A DNA stretch of 64,000 nt from the NCBI GenBank assembly GCA_029204225.1, contig CM055103.1:57788529-57852528 (forward strand), read 5' to 3'. The notes beneath the pieces are model-generated. The model had not been told where the DNA came from. It saw only the letters and a list, made by a program, of their open reading frames with translations, and searched no databases. The stretch comes from Diphasiastrum complanatum. Taxonomy: Eukaryota > Streptophyta > Lycopodiopsida > Lycopodiales > Lycopodiaceae. A program made the translations under genes and the position numbers. Shown one piece after another: positions 33,368-43,210 of this stretch (positions within the stretch are counted from its first letter, which is position 1; the number at the start of each line of letters is the position of its first letter).

Positions 33368-34111
33368 TTCTTGGACGACTTGGGAGTTGGATGGAAAACA
33401 ATTTGATACTTAGGTAAATGGCAGCCGATTACGCAAGTTTTGGCAGTCTGCTCCGCCAGTTCAGCAAGCCTGATCTCAATATATTTTTTCATTTTATTTG
33501 TTTTCAATTTTTTGTTTTTAGTATTTAATTTGCTGATTTTTTTTTGGAAAAAAGACAGTTAAAAAGAATAATAAAAAAATAAAAAAAAATAAGGAAAGAC
33601 TGATGAGCAAAAGTCAGGAAGTCATCAGCATAAGGAAAAGGAAGCATAGTTTGACTTAGAAAATCATTGTTTTGGGCAGATTTGGCCAATACAGTATCAA
33701 AAACCTTCACTGAGCTCTCAGACTGTACATCCACCCTTGATTTATCTAAATTGAGGTGGGCGAAGGTTTTTGACAAGAGAAAATTCAATTTTTGAGTCAG
33801 ACGAATGTTCAATGATATGCCATTTTGGGAACCTTCGCCGAGCATCATAAGCTCATTATGAACCTTCGTCGACCTGCTAGATAATCCTAAAATGTCAAAA
33901 TTAGGTTGTCCATAGGTTCAGATTGTGAAAAAATGCATTTATGACAGTACTTGGACGAAGGTTCATCCTTTGCCAACTCTGAAAAACGTTCGCCTGATAG
34001 GTTCAGATCCCTTGAAACCTTCGCCGAGATTTTTATAGCCTATTTTTATAGTACTATACATGCCTGCAAATTTTTGTTCAGAATTGATCAGCCCAACTAC
34101 TATTCAGTGTA
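33368..34111 (+). other. Non-coding spacer replacing pol
   Basis: T/A-rich, with GAACCTTCG[C/T]CGA motifs in both orientations (about 33700, 33765, 33830, 33860, 33955, 34012). No RT, RNase H or integrase sequence could be found in any frame. Confidence 0.7.
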
Positions 34112-36360
34112 ATGGGCCCACCAAATTCACCTCTAAGTTGGCTGAATTTGATTCATTCCTCACTTGTGCTAGCGAAGCTCTTGCAAATTTTTATTGCGAC
34201 CAAAGCCTTCCAAATTTCCTACATTGCCGATTCACCTTCTGCGTCACGACGTCGCACTAGGCATACCTCGTCAGCTGTGCTTCCACCCCCTGCTGCTGTT
34301 CGCACTGAACTTCCCATTACCCTTGCCTCCGATGCTTCCCTCGCCTCTGCTCCCATACAAGGACAATCTGTGACCATTGGGCCTACCATTCCCATCACAA
34401 CTACCCAGGCCGCCTCACCCCCGCACACCGAAGCAACCTCACCCAACACCCAGTTCTTCATGGATATGTTCGATGATTCCGACCCCCTTGGGGCCACCGA
34501 AATCTTTGAAATGCCCAAGAGCCCATTGCCCTTTGAACCCCATTCCCCTGGAAGAGGATTCGGGCATATCCATGAATCTACTGTTGGTGTCGAAGATGCC
34601 TGTCAGCAACCACCCACACAGGGTAGCCCAGCCACACTTCGGGTCGACACAACTGTAAAGTCACCAAAGCAGTTCGACACCATGGTGCCTGAAGGGTTTG
34701 AAGAAGAGGATACTTTTGAAGAAGAAGAGACCTTGGCACCTATTCCACACCTACCAAGGACAGTACCATCAGGGTCTCCTGCTGCTACCACCTCCACAAC
34801 CGTCGATTCTGGTGATGCTCTAGAGTTAGTTTCAAGCCTTGGGCGAGTGATCCAGTCTATGCTGGATAAGAAGAAGAAAATGGAGCAGAAGATCTCTGAT
34901 CTAGGATCCAAAGACATTTTGATCAACCAGAAAATTGTCCAGCTGGATCGAGAGGTGAAGATAGCCAAACAACATGAAGAAAAGGCTGAAAGCGAAAAGA
35001 AATTGGCCCAGCAACAAGCTGATTGCTTGGAAACCTACATCAGCTCCCTGCGAAATGCCCTGACAACCGCACAGGATCAGGTAGATAAGACAGTGCAAGA
35101 GGCCAAGCAACAGGTGCAGCTGCTGAAGGGGCAATTACAGATGGCCGAACAAGATCGCACACGGCTTCAAGGTGAATTGGATGCGACACCCTTGAGCGTG
35201 ATGCCTATCTGCAAACGCAAATACCCGATCATCTGGTCACACCGATGGAGATTGTATATTTGTTCAAGAAAGTGGAAACATACAAAGTGGCCCTTCAAGG
35301 ATTCCAAGGCCGCTTTGATAGGTTCAAAGGAGCAGCTTCAACCGAGTTGGCAAAGGCAAAAGAAACCATCAACGCCTATGAAAAAGTCGTCACTCAAGTG
35401 TTGGAAGCCGGACCACAAATCCTCGTCCCAGTCATGCCGCAATTCTCTCCTTCACGCCAAGAAGCTGTACAAATGGATACAGAGGTTGATTCGGGCATGG
35501 ACCAGGGGGGAGCTCCAGATCTAGCAGATCAACCGCCAACCATACCGGCAGTACAAGTGGGTCCATCCTCATCAAGGACAAGCCATTTATTCAAAAGGCC
35601 CATCAACATCGAGGACCAGATCCAGACCTTCTTAAAGCAACATCCACATGAGTCCTCACGTGGTGGATGGGTTCTCAAATTTAAGACCTCCGAGATAGAG
35701 GCCAGCAAAGAATTGGACAAAATACCTGCACTGGGAGAGTAGCCGGCATGGAGAATCACGGTTTTTGAGAAAACTCCGAAATCAATTAGGAGTTACGTCA
35801 CCAGCCCTCGCCAGTTGCGGGTAGATCCTTATTACGTGCCAGTTCCTCGAAGACATAAATGGAAAGATTTGGGACTGGCTATGGACAAAATCACCATCCA
35901 TATGCCCAATTGGCCAATCATCCATCAGCCTTACAGCTGGAACATTTCAGTGGACTTCCACCGGGCCTTACAAGCATATCAGAGAGAGTATGTCCACTCT
36001 CCGGATCCAACGGTGCGACAATCGGCAATTTTCGCAAAAGATCTAACTCTGTTGGCGTCAGTGGCAACCAAATGGGACGATTGCCTTTCTACCCTGGAAT
36101 TTGATCCAAATAAGTCGATGGCCTCAGAGCAAATCAAAGATCAGCTGTCGATTGTTCGACTGTATTTCCGTGCAGCTATGATGGGAGGCTCTTGGGAATC
36201 CCGCTTCACCTCATGGACAATTTCCAAGTGGATTGCCGGAGCCCACCGTTGTTTCATGCCGCATAATTTGGATTTCAATACTACACGCCTTGACTTTATG
36301 GAGAAGATGCAATATCATTTAATTAAGATTCGACGCGAAGCCAATAAAAGTCCCCAATAA
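34112..36360 (+). pseudogene. Large coiled-coil accessory ORF of the gypsy element
   Basis: Unrecognised protein of about 740 residues, spread over three frames: 34112-35200, 35200-35742 (one frameshift near 35195) and 35743-36360 (after a TAG at 35740-35742). Seen in order: a Ser/Thr/Pro/Ala-rich N-terminus; an acidic patch (EGFEEEDTFEEEETLAP); a long heptad-like helix, about 34850-35190 (MLDKKKKMEQKISDLGSK ... AQDQVDKTVQEAKQQVQ); a second helical part (GRFDRFKGAASTELAKAKE); a Pro-rich linker; then a compact C-terminal region with many Trp (GGWVLKFKTSEIEASKEL, RRHKWKDLGLAMDK, MGGSWESRFTSWTISKWIAG). No signal peptide, transmembrane segment or zinc knuckle is seen, so it is not an obvious envelope protein. 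It ends 36 bp before the polypurine tract, in the position of extra ORFs in Tat/Athila elements. Confidence 0.65.
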
Positions 36361-36395
36361 CTGCATATTGCAGGTGTCGTGGGACCGCCACCAGT

Positions 36396-36410
36396 TTTGA
36401 TGGGGGATAC
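36396..36410 (+). promoter_or_regulatory. Polypurine tract of the gypsy element
   Basis: TTTTGATGGGGGATAC directly precedes the 3' LTR start TGTTGGAGGG. Confidence 0.75.
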
Positions 36411-37167
36411 TGTTGGAGGGTTTGCGGATCCCAAGGCAACCCTAACCCTAGTTAATAAGTGAGAGGGATTTAACACCCTGCATGTGTAAGTCCAACCCAA
36501 TGATCACATAGTTATTTGATTAATTAGAATGTTAATAAAAGGACTTTAGGACTTTTTGTGGGACTTTTAATGTCGAAGGGCCTAAATGTCAAGTTAGTGA
36601 ATAAAGTTGGGTTTCCCTCCAATTTTGATGGTTCCCACACTTTCTTAAATTTGAATAAAAAGAGAGGCAAGACTGGACCAATAGGATTCAGAGGCCAGGG
36701 TCTTCCTCTCTACTATAAAAAGGGACCAACTTGAGTTGCTCCTCATGTTCATTTCCTCATTTCAATAAAGCATATTGGTTATTTTTAGAAATGGATTGAT
36801 GAATGTCCTTGCTTTTCCTCTCTTTTTCTCCATTTCTCATGCTTTCTTTGGATTTTGCTAATTGCTGGATCTGATCATTATTCGGATTGTTATTTCTTAT
36901 GCTTTTTGTGAGAGAGAAAGGGAGAGAGAGAAGAGTAAGTTTCTATCATTGTTGTGGATTTAGAGTTAATGGAAGTAGGGTTAATGGATGTAGTATTAAT
37001 GCTTAGTGTTAATGGATGTAGTGTTCGATCCTCCATTCATGTTGAAATCTGAACTAAACTATCGCTCTCATGGGAACGAACCTACGCTTGACAACTAACT
37101 CCGTCTCTTTGATGCTAGATTGACTAGATCTTGGATTCAGGTTAGGCAAGGAAAGAAACCCACTACA
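36411..37167 (+). repeat. 3' LTR of the gypsy-type element
   Basis: Starts TGTTGGAGGG, ends CACTACA; 757 bp. It has a TATA-like CTACTATAAAAAGGG at about 36710-36725 and AATAAAG (about 36764). Relative to the 5' copy it has an extra repeat of AATGGATGTAGTGTT near 37010. Confidence 0.85.
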
Positions 37168-37264
37168 AAATCAAATAAGATTTTAAATCAAAACTCAAAA
37201 AACATTGCATCACATAAATTCATTCACACAATAGCGAAAGCACTGAGGGGTCAAGATGGGGAGC

Positions 37265-37288
37265 CCCCCCCCCCCCCCCCCCCCCCAA
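37265..37288. repeat. Poly-C run
   Basis: More than 20 consecutive C; a likely length-variable site. Confidence 0.9.
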
Positions 37289-37567
37289 AGGATTCTTTTC
37301 TTATCATTATGCAAATCCAATTGGCCAATGGCAATTTCATATACAATAGATTCCAGTAGGGGTCTCAGATGTAGGAACATCAACTTAACATTGACTTAGT
37401 TCATATTCAATGATCTTAATTCCGTATCTAGCTTAACAAAAGCATAGAAATTTCTTCATCAGTCTTAATCTTTCCGACATAAAATCATATTGGATCTTAG
37501 ATTCTTGTCATGCAATCCAAATGGAACTTAGATTCTTGTCATACAATTATGAGGGTTCATAGATTCT

Positions 37568-37945
37568 TCACATGCAACAGTCATGAAGTGACATGCATGG
37601 TCATTTGGTAATGCATGGTGTGACATGCAAGCTTCAAATCTAACATGCAAGCTTTAGATCTAACATGCAAGCTCTAGATCTAACATGCATGGACAATAGG
37701 CCATAGATGCTACGACATGCAAGCTTCAAAACTGACGTACAAGCTTTAGATCTAACATGCAAGCTCTAGATCTTACATGCATGGACAATAGGCCACAGAT
37801 ACTATGACATGCAAGCTTCAAATCTGACATGCAAGCTCTAGATCTGACATGCATGGACAATAGGCCACTGATGGCATGACATGTAAGCTCTAGATCTGAC
37901 ATGCATAGACAATAGGCCACAGATAGCCTGACATGCAAAAGTACT
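37568..37945. repeat. ACATGCAAGCTCTAGATCT tandem array
   Basis: Units of ACATGCAAGCTT/CTAGATCTRACATGC alternate with CATGGACAATAGGCCA.AGAT in a higher-order unit of roughly 60-115 bp; four or five blocks. Confidence 0.8.
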
Positions 37946-38009
37946 GATCAGCCATTCTTACATATGGGTAACAATTTCAAGAGCATACCATGGTTTCAAG
38001 AGAAGGTGA

Positions 38010-38010
<1 letters not shown>

Positions 38011-38090
<80 letters not shown>

Positions 38091-38106
38091 TGTGTGTGTG
38101 TGTGTT
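38011..38106. repeat. (GT)n(GA)n(GT)n compound microsatellite
   Basis: About 23 GT, then about 16 GA, then about 8 GT dinucleotides. Confidence 0.95.
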
Positions 38107-38817
38107 TGTGTTGTGATGTGAAAGAGAGATAGAAATCCAAGGGTTTGAGCTCCAAATATTCCTGCAATCACAAACTAGCATAGCCTTCCTGAGGTAATGC
38201 CTCAATCCTCTTCTCCAAAGCACCTGTACACAACAAACAACAAAATGGCAGAGTTTGGATGCATCATCCTTCCATCCTCCTAGTAGAGGGGCGCATTTCC
38301 ACTTATAAAGAGAGTGGAGAGTCCTTCCAAAGTGAGTGAGGTGTCAAGTTCAAGTGCAGGAGGTGTGAGGAAGACTCCAATTGGACTTAGGGTGAAGTGG
38401 AGTGCATGGATGAGGTGTATTAGTTAGAGAGGGTGAATGGGTGATGTGTATTAGCTTGGGAGAGTTATTTTGGTGATTTGGCATATGAAGTGGGAGTGTA
38501 GGAGGGCGTCCCATTCTAGGTGTCAAATAGCCTAGAATGCATGAGGAAGAGTAGGTGGGAGGTAGGTGGTACAAGGTTCAAACTTGACTTTTAATTTACA
38601 TATAATTTTACATGGTAACAACTTGGGAATTCACCCAAGTGCAATCTTCCTAAGGAAGAGCCAAGGTATATGTCCATCTTGATTTTGCATAATGTCCATC
38701 AATTCCTAGGCCCTTTTTTTCTAGAGGTTGTCCATCCTCAATCATGTTCATTAGCACTTATTTTCTAGGGTTGCCCATTCTCAGTCACTAGGGTGATCAG
38801 ACCCTAGGCCTTGTCCA
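38107..38817. other. Spacer, no gene
   Basis: Purine-rich GTGAGG/GGAGG stretches at 38290-38560; nothing coding recognised. Confidence 0.3.
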
Positions 38818-38910
38818 GTTCATTATAGAATCCTCTGGGCCTTCATTATAGACTTAGTAATAAGCCTTCTTTATAGACTCTACTGAGCCTTCATTATAGA
38901 CTTTGTCAAT
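38818..38910. repeat. GCCTTCATTATAGACT short repeats
   Basis: Four diverged copies of GCCTTCATTATAGACT at about 36-bp or shorter spacing, directly before SET copy 2. Confidence 0.6.
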
Positions 38911-38917
38911 TGATTTT

Positions 38918-39935
38918 GGATCATCTTTGGCATTAGACGAAGATCTAGTTGATGATTTTATTGATGAGGTCACTAGTGACTACAAACTAAGTAATGTGGA
39001 GGTTATGCATATTCCTATGTCTCATATAAACACTCACTCCTGGATTCTGATCATCTCATAGTGTCATCACACCTAGATTGTATCCAATCCACAACACCTT
39101 GTGAAAATCCTATCCCAAGCTCTATCCATCTCATGATGTCACCACATACAGATATTTTGCATCCCATTACACCCAACATAAATCGTACAGATTCTTCTAT
39201 CTTAGCTATGCCATTAAAGAAAAGAACATGACTTGGACGCATTTTGACAAAATTTGAAAAAGAACAAAAAATTTTACGTACTATCGACCTAAAAATGTTT
39301 TAAATTCGTTGACCAAATCTCCCCTTCCTCCTCATCTACATGCATTAGTTAAGTCATTTGATAGAAAGAAATATTCATGTTGGCTTGATACGTTACCACT
39401 ACCATTATGTGGGACATCATTTTCATATTGGGGTCATATGTACATAATTAAGCCTAGTGAGTGGTTTCCTAATGCCGAATTAGGTTTATTTTCTTTGACT
39501 AGAATTGATGGCCCTTTGAATAGTGTTGTCACATTAATGCCATATGCAGGACCTCAATATAATTGGGGTGATTGGCATGCTCTATGTCACCACCAATGGA
39601 GAATGCAAATATATGGTTTAAATTCCAATGCTTGTTCTTTGGAAGAGAGGTGCATGCAAGGAAAAAGTGTTTCAAAAGCACATCGTATGTACATCGATGG
39701 GCGTCCAGAAATACATGAAAACATCGCTGCATATATAAATAGTTCTATTTGTCACCCTTCATTAACTAATTGTGACTTTGAAGAACACATCAATGGAAAA
39801 GAAGATTATTTTTCTAGATATGTGAAAGCTACATATGTAATGGTTTGTGCGATCAGACCTATTAAATGTGGTGAAGAACTATTCATCAACTATAGCTTCA
39901 ATCGTCCTCTACAAGATGTGTACAAAAGGTTTTGA
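38918..39935 (+). pseudogene. SET-domain protein fragment, copy 2 (SET part open)
   Basis: From 39258 to 39935 one frame is open without stops and contains a whole SET-domain outline: ELGLFSLTRIDG (GxG-type first strand), VTLMPYAGP (YxG), then IHENIAAYINSSICHPSLTNC in the place of the family RFINHSCxPN, then AIRPIKCGEELFINYSFN in the place of GEELTxDY. SET enzymes use S-adenosylmethionine to methylate lysines, mostly on histones. The second half of the domain is atypical (INSS for NHSC, INYS for FDYG), so activity is doubtful. Upstream, 38918-38950 encodes GSSLALDEDLV as in copy 1, but 38960-39257 is broken. The frame has no ATG start. Its 3' end is cut at about 39910-39935, where copia RT sequence begins. 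Confidence 0.6.
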
Positions 39936-40734
39936 GAGATACATCTACAACATGTTAGTCAGATATAATCTGATTAATTGCAAGTTAGCTCTCTCACCAA
40001 TGGAACCAGGTCTCAAATTGTCAAAGGACCAGTGTCCCCAAACAATTCATGAGAAACAGCAGATGCGTGAGTATCTCTATCATTCTATTATAGGATCTCT
40101 TATGTATGCCATGATCTGTACCAGGCCAGACATAGCTTTTGCAATCAGCTCTCTCAGTCAATTTATGACAAATCCTGGTGTAACACATTGGAAAGCTCTT
40201 ATCAGAGTCATGAGATATCTTTGAGCTACTATGGACTTTTGCATTTGTTATGGAGTAGTCGGCAACGACAAACTCAATTTACTCAGTGGTTACACAGATG
40301 CAAGTTGGGCAGAAGATGTAGACACTCATAAGTCTACTTCCGGATTTACATTCTTCCTCAACAATGGTCCAATTTCCTAGAACAATCGCAAGCAATCTTT
40401 GGTAGCTTTGTCTTCCACCGAATCAGTAGCAACAAACGAAGCAATTTGGTTGAGGAATTTACTCTCAGATATCGATCTGAATCAATATGTTTCGATAATT
40501 GCCATCGCTTTATCAGCCACCCTAAATTTCATTCTAGGAGTAAGCACATTGAACTGAAATATCATTTCATCAGAAGCAAAGTTCTCAACAAAGAGGTCAG
40601 ATTGCAATACTTTACAATGCAAGATATGACAACAAATATTTTTACCAAAGCATTAAGTTTGGATACACATAGAAGATTATGTGTAGAACTAAGTTTGAAG
40701 GTCCATGCATTCAAGGATTCGAATTAAGGGAGAG
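39936..40734 (+). pseudogene. Copia RT end and RNase H, 5'-truncated
   Basis: Starts at YIYNMLVRYNLINCKLAL (RT C-terminal part), then YHSIIGSLMYAMICTRPDIA and SQFMTNPGVTHW. A stop at about 40222 is followed by RNase H pieces (LLSGYTDASWAEDVDTHKST; SLVALSSTESVATNEA; SRSKHIELKYHFIRSK; TTNIFTKAL). The coding end is followed by AAGGGAGAG and TGTTGGATT, a typical PPT/LTR join. Two or three stops. The upstream part of the element is replaced by the SET-domain sequence. Confidence 0.8.
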
Positions 40735-41260
40735 TGTTGGATTATTTTCCTTCTGACTAATCGACAAATCGGTTTTTAATCCTCATCCATTATTTATACA
40801 ATTTTGTGGATTTTCCCATGTTCTTTACAGTCTGTAGATTTACAAGTGTTTTTACACAGTCTGCAGATATACACGGAGTTTGACTACAGTGTCGCATTTT
40901 CATTTTCTCTCACTTCGCATTTTTCGCCTGTCAGGAATCTCGTGTAAAATCACAGCGTCATATTTTTCGCATTTTGGTGACACCATCACCTGTCAGGATT
41001 TGCGAGCAAATATGCAGAGTCGCATTATTCGCTTTTTCCAAAGTGTCTCAAATATTAAGAAAATGACTCTGGCAAAGTGTGGGACAACCCTAAAAGAGAT
41101 TTTAAGGCACTGTCGGGTTTTTCGCAAAATCTCAACATTGTCACTTTTTTGTGCAGTAGAGGAATGCATCGTGTAAGTCAATTTGAGGAGATAGAGGCAA
41201 CATTTCTAGATGTTTTTTATAACAGGCTGCTACCGAATATGTGGAAAATTCAAACTATCT
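40735..41260 (+). repeat. 3' LTR start of the copia fragment (end uncertain)
   Basis: Begins TGTTGGATTATTTTCC after the polypurine tract; TATTTATACAATTTT near 40792 could be a TATA box. It contains GTCGCATTTT and CGCATTTTTCGC words (about 40890-41040) that also build the minisatellite at 42391-43080. The right end was not identified. Confidence 0.45.
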
Positions 41261-41504
41261 AAGATGCCAATGGCTTTGTCATTGGTGTTTATATTTGCAT
41301 ATGTTCGACATGATCAATCAGCAATGATAGAGTTCAGAAAAGTGTGAGGTCATGAGCCTACTGCTTTGTTGTATACAACCTATGTATTCGTAACTCTCAA
41401 TTGCAACTTCACAGTCCTTTGATGCACATTTGAAAATGTTTTACAATGATTAGAATTTGGCCGACCCAAGCTCTAAGTTTATGATAGGCAGTAAGCCATT
41501 AATT

Positions 41505-42062
41505 TTTTTGACCCAAAAAATCAAAATCAAGAATCAAAATTTTTCGATACCAGATCAACTCGAAATTTTCGTAATTTTTCGATCCCGGTTTGGCTCAAAA
41601 AATTCATAATTTTTCGATATCCCAAATCAGATTTTTCAAAGTCAGAATTTTTGATACTTGATCGACTTGAAAAATTCGTAATTTTTTGATACCCCAAATC
41701 AGACTCTCAATACCAACAGAATTTTCGATACCGGATCAACTCAAAAAATTCATAATTTTTCGATACCCAAAACCAAATTTTTTGATGCTCGTAATCAGAA
41801 TTTTTTGATACCGGATTGATTCAAAAAAATTTTAATTTTTTGACACCCAAATCAGATTTTTCGATACCAATAATCAGAATTTTTTGATACCCGAAATCAG
41901 AACTTTCTTAATACCCGAAATCAGAATTTTTCGATACCAAAATCTCAGAGTTTTTCAATACGGGATCAACTCAAAAAATTTGTAATTTTTCGATACCCAA
42001 AATCAGAATTTTTCAGTACTCAAATCAAAAATCTTCGAGTCATTGTATAATTTTTTGAGTCA
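41505..42062. repeat. TCAGAATTTTTCGATACC simple array (right)
   Basis: About twenty irregular copies of CAGAATTTTTCGATACC alternating with GATCAACTCGAAAAATTCGT-like words. Inverted relative to 27846-28110. Confidence 0.75.
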
Positions 42063-42074
42063 GTGTATGTAGAT

Positions 42075-42193
42075 CATCGGCTGCCACCTAGATCAGTCAT
42101 CATCGCCCGTCAATGAGATACTCAATTCCCAAATCATCGGCCGTCACCTAAATCGGCCCCCATTGCCCGTCAACGACGGGCACTCACAACTAG
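42075..42193 (+). mobile_element. Helitron 3' end (plus orientation)
   Basis: Perfect 7-bp stem GCCCGTC-AAC-GACGGGC at 42165-42181, 8-nt spacer ACTCACAA, CTAG at 42190-42193, then T: the canonical Helitron 3' terminus (hairpin, then CTRR, inserted before T). The sequence upstream (ATCATCGGCCGTCACC) is shared with the next copy. The 5' end (A|TC) was not found and no Rep/helicase is present. Confidence 0.7.
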
Positions 42194-42204
42194 TATTATA
42201 CATA

Positions 42205-42385
42205 CTAGTTGTGAGTTCCTAACATTGACGGGCAATGGCGGCCGATCTAGGTGACGGCCAATAATTTGGAAATTGAATATTTTGTTGACGGGCGATGATT
42301 TTTTGATGATTTGAAAATTTAGTATCTCCTTGTTGACGGGTGGCCGATGTATGTGTGTGTATGTACCTGGCCAAAGTATGCCAAG
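42205..42385 (-). mobile_element. Helitron 3' end (minus orientation), same family
   Basis: On the minus strand the sequence ends AACTCACAACTAG|T at 42205, with GCCCGTCAATG where the hairpin should be (second arm degraded). It lies 11 bp from the plus-oriented end, 3' to 3', forming an inverted repeat of about 58-bp arms. The subterminal GTTGACGGGTGGCCGATGTA (about 42333) is shared with 43926. Confidence 0.6.
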
Positions 42386-42390
42386 CGACG

Positions 42391-43080
42391 TGTCGCATTT
42401 TTTGGATGGGAGGGCCAGTGTCGTATTTTTTGGGAGTGGGAGAGCAGTGTCGCATTTTTCAGGAGTGGGAGGGTTGTGTCGAATTTTTGTGAGGGTTAGT
42501 GTCATATTTTTTGGATGGGAGGGCCAGTGTCGCATTTTTCGGAAGTGGGAGGGTAGTGTCGCATTTTTGTGAGGGCCAGTGTCGCATTCTTTGGATGGGA
42601 GGGCCAATTGGATGGGAGGGCCAATGTCACATTTTTCGGAAGTGGGAGGGCAGTGTCGCATTTTTTGTGAGGGCCAGTGTCATATGTTTTGGATGGAAGG
42701 ACCAATGTTGCATTTTTTGAGAGGCCAATGTCGCATATTTTAGGAGTAGGAGGGCAGTGTCACATTTTTGTGAAGGCCAGTGTCACATTTTTTGGATGGG
42801 AGGGCCAGTGTCACATTTTTTGTGAGGGGCCAAGGTCGCATTTTTCGAGAGTGGGAGGGCAGTGTCGTATTTTTGTGAGGGCTAGCGTTGCATTTTTTGG
42901 ATGGGAGAGCCAGTGTCGCATTTTTCGGGAGGGGCCAAGGTCGCATTTTTTGGAAGTGGGAGGGTAGTGTCGCCTTTTTGTGAGGGCCAGTGTTGCATTT
43001 TTTGGATGGAAGGGCCAGTGTCGCATTTGTCTAGAGTAGGAGGGCAATGTCACATTTTTCGGAGGGCACTGGCCCCTCCC
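42391..43080. repeat. CAGTGTCGCATTTTT minisatellite with 81-bp higher-order unit
   Basis: About 20 units begin CAGTGTCGCATTTTT and alternate three tails: TTGGATGGGAGGGC, CGGAAGTGGGAGGG and GTGAGGGC. The three together give an 81-bp period (27 codons) that leaves both strands open, producing spurious Pro/His/Lys-rich frames. Confidence 0.85.
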
Positions 43081-43106
43081 AAAAAATGTGACATTCCCCT
43101 TGGTTG

Positions 43107-43210
43107 GGTCGAAATTTTTTCGACCCTTGGTCGGCTTGGGTCGGGTCAAATTTTCTGACCCTTGGTTGGGTTGGGTCGGGTCGAAATTTTCCGACCCTTA
43201 GTCGGGTCGG
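43107..43210. repeat. Three tandem GGGTCGAAATTTTCCGACCC hairpins
   Basis: Palindromes GGTCGAAATTTTTTCGACC, GGGTCAAATTTTCTGACCC and GGGTCGAAATTTTCCGACCC, joined by CTTGGTTGGG/CTTGGTCGGC linkers. Confidence 0.8.

Larger units (their letters stand above)
29425..37172 (+). mobile_element. Non-autonomous gypsy-type element: gag-PR plus coiled-coil ORF
   Basis: The order is truncated 5' LTR, PBS, long leader (29733-30939), gag, protease, a 750-bp non-coding spacer, a large ORF with coiled coil, PPT, and complete 3' LTR. There is no reverse transcriptase, RNase H or integrase anywhere between the LTRs: protease ends at 33367 and the extra ORF begins about 34112. By structure it would depend on a partner element. 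The lineage (Tat/Athila-like) is inferred from the PBS and from the extra ORF in the 3' position. Confidence 0.88.

Noticed and set aside
34112-36360. Envelope-like glycoprotein in the gypsy element
   Set aside because: No signal peptide, transmembrane segment or cysteine pattern; the sequence is coiled-coil and hydrophilic.
37568-37945. CRISPR-like array
   Set aside because: Repeats and spacers are both repeated, the unit is irregular and the genome is a plant; it is an ordinary tandem repeat.
42170-43158. Many Pro/His/Lys-rich open frames on both strands
   Set aside because: The 81-bp tandem repeat is a multiple of three and stop-free in several frames; there is no start context or known domain.
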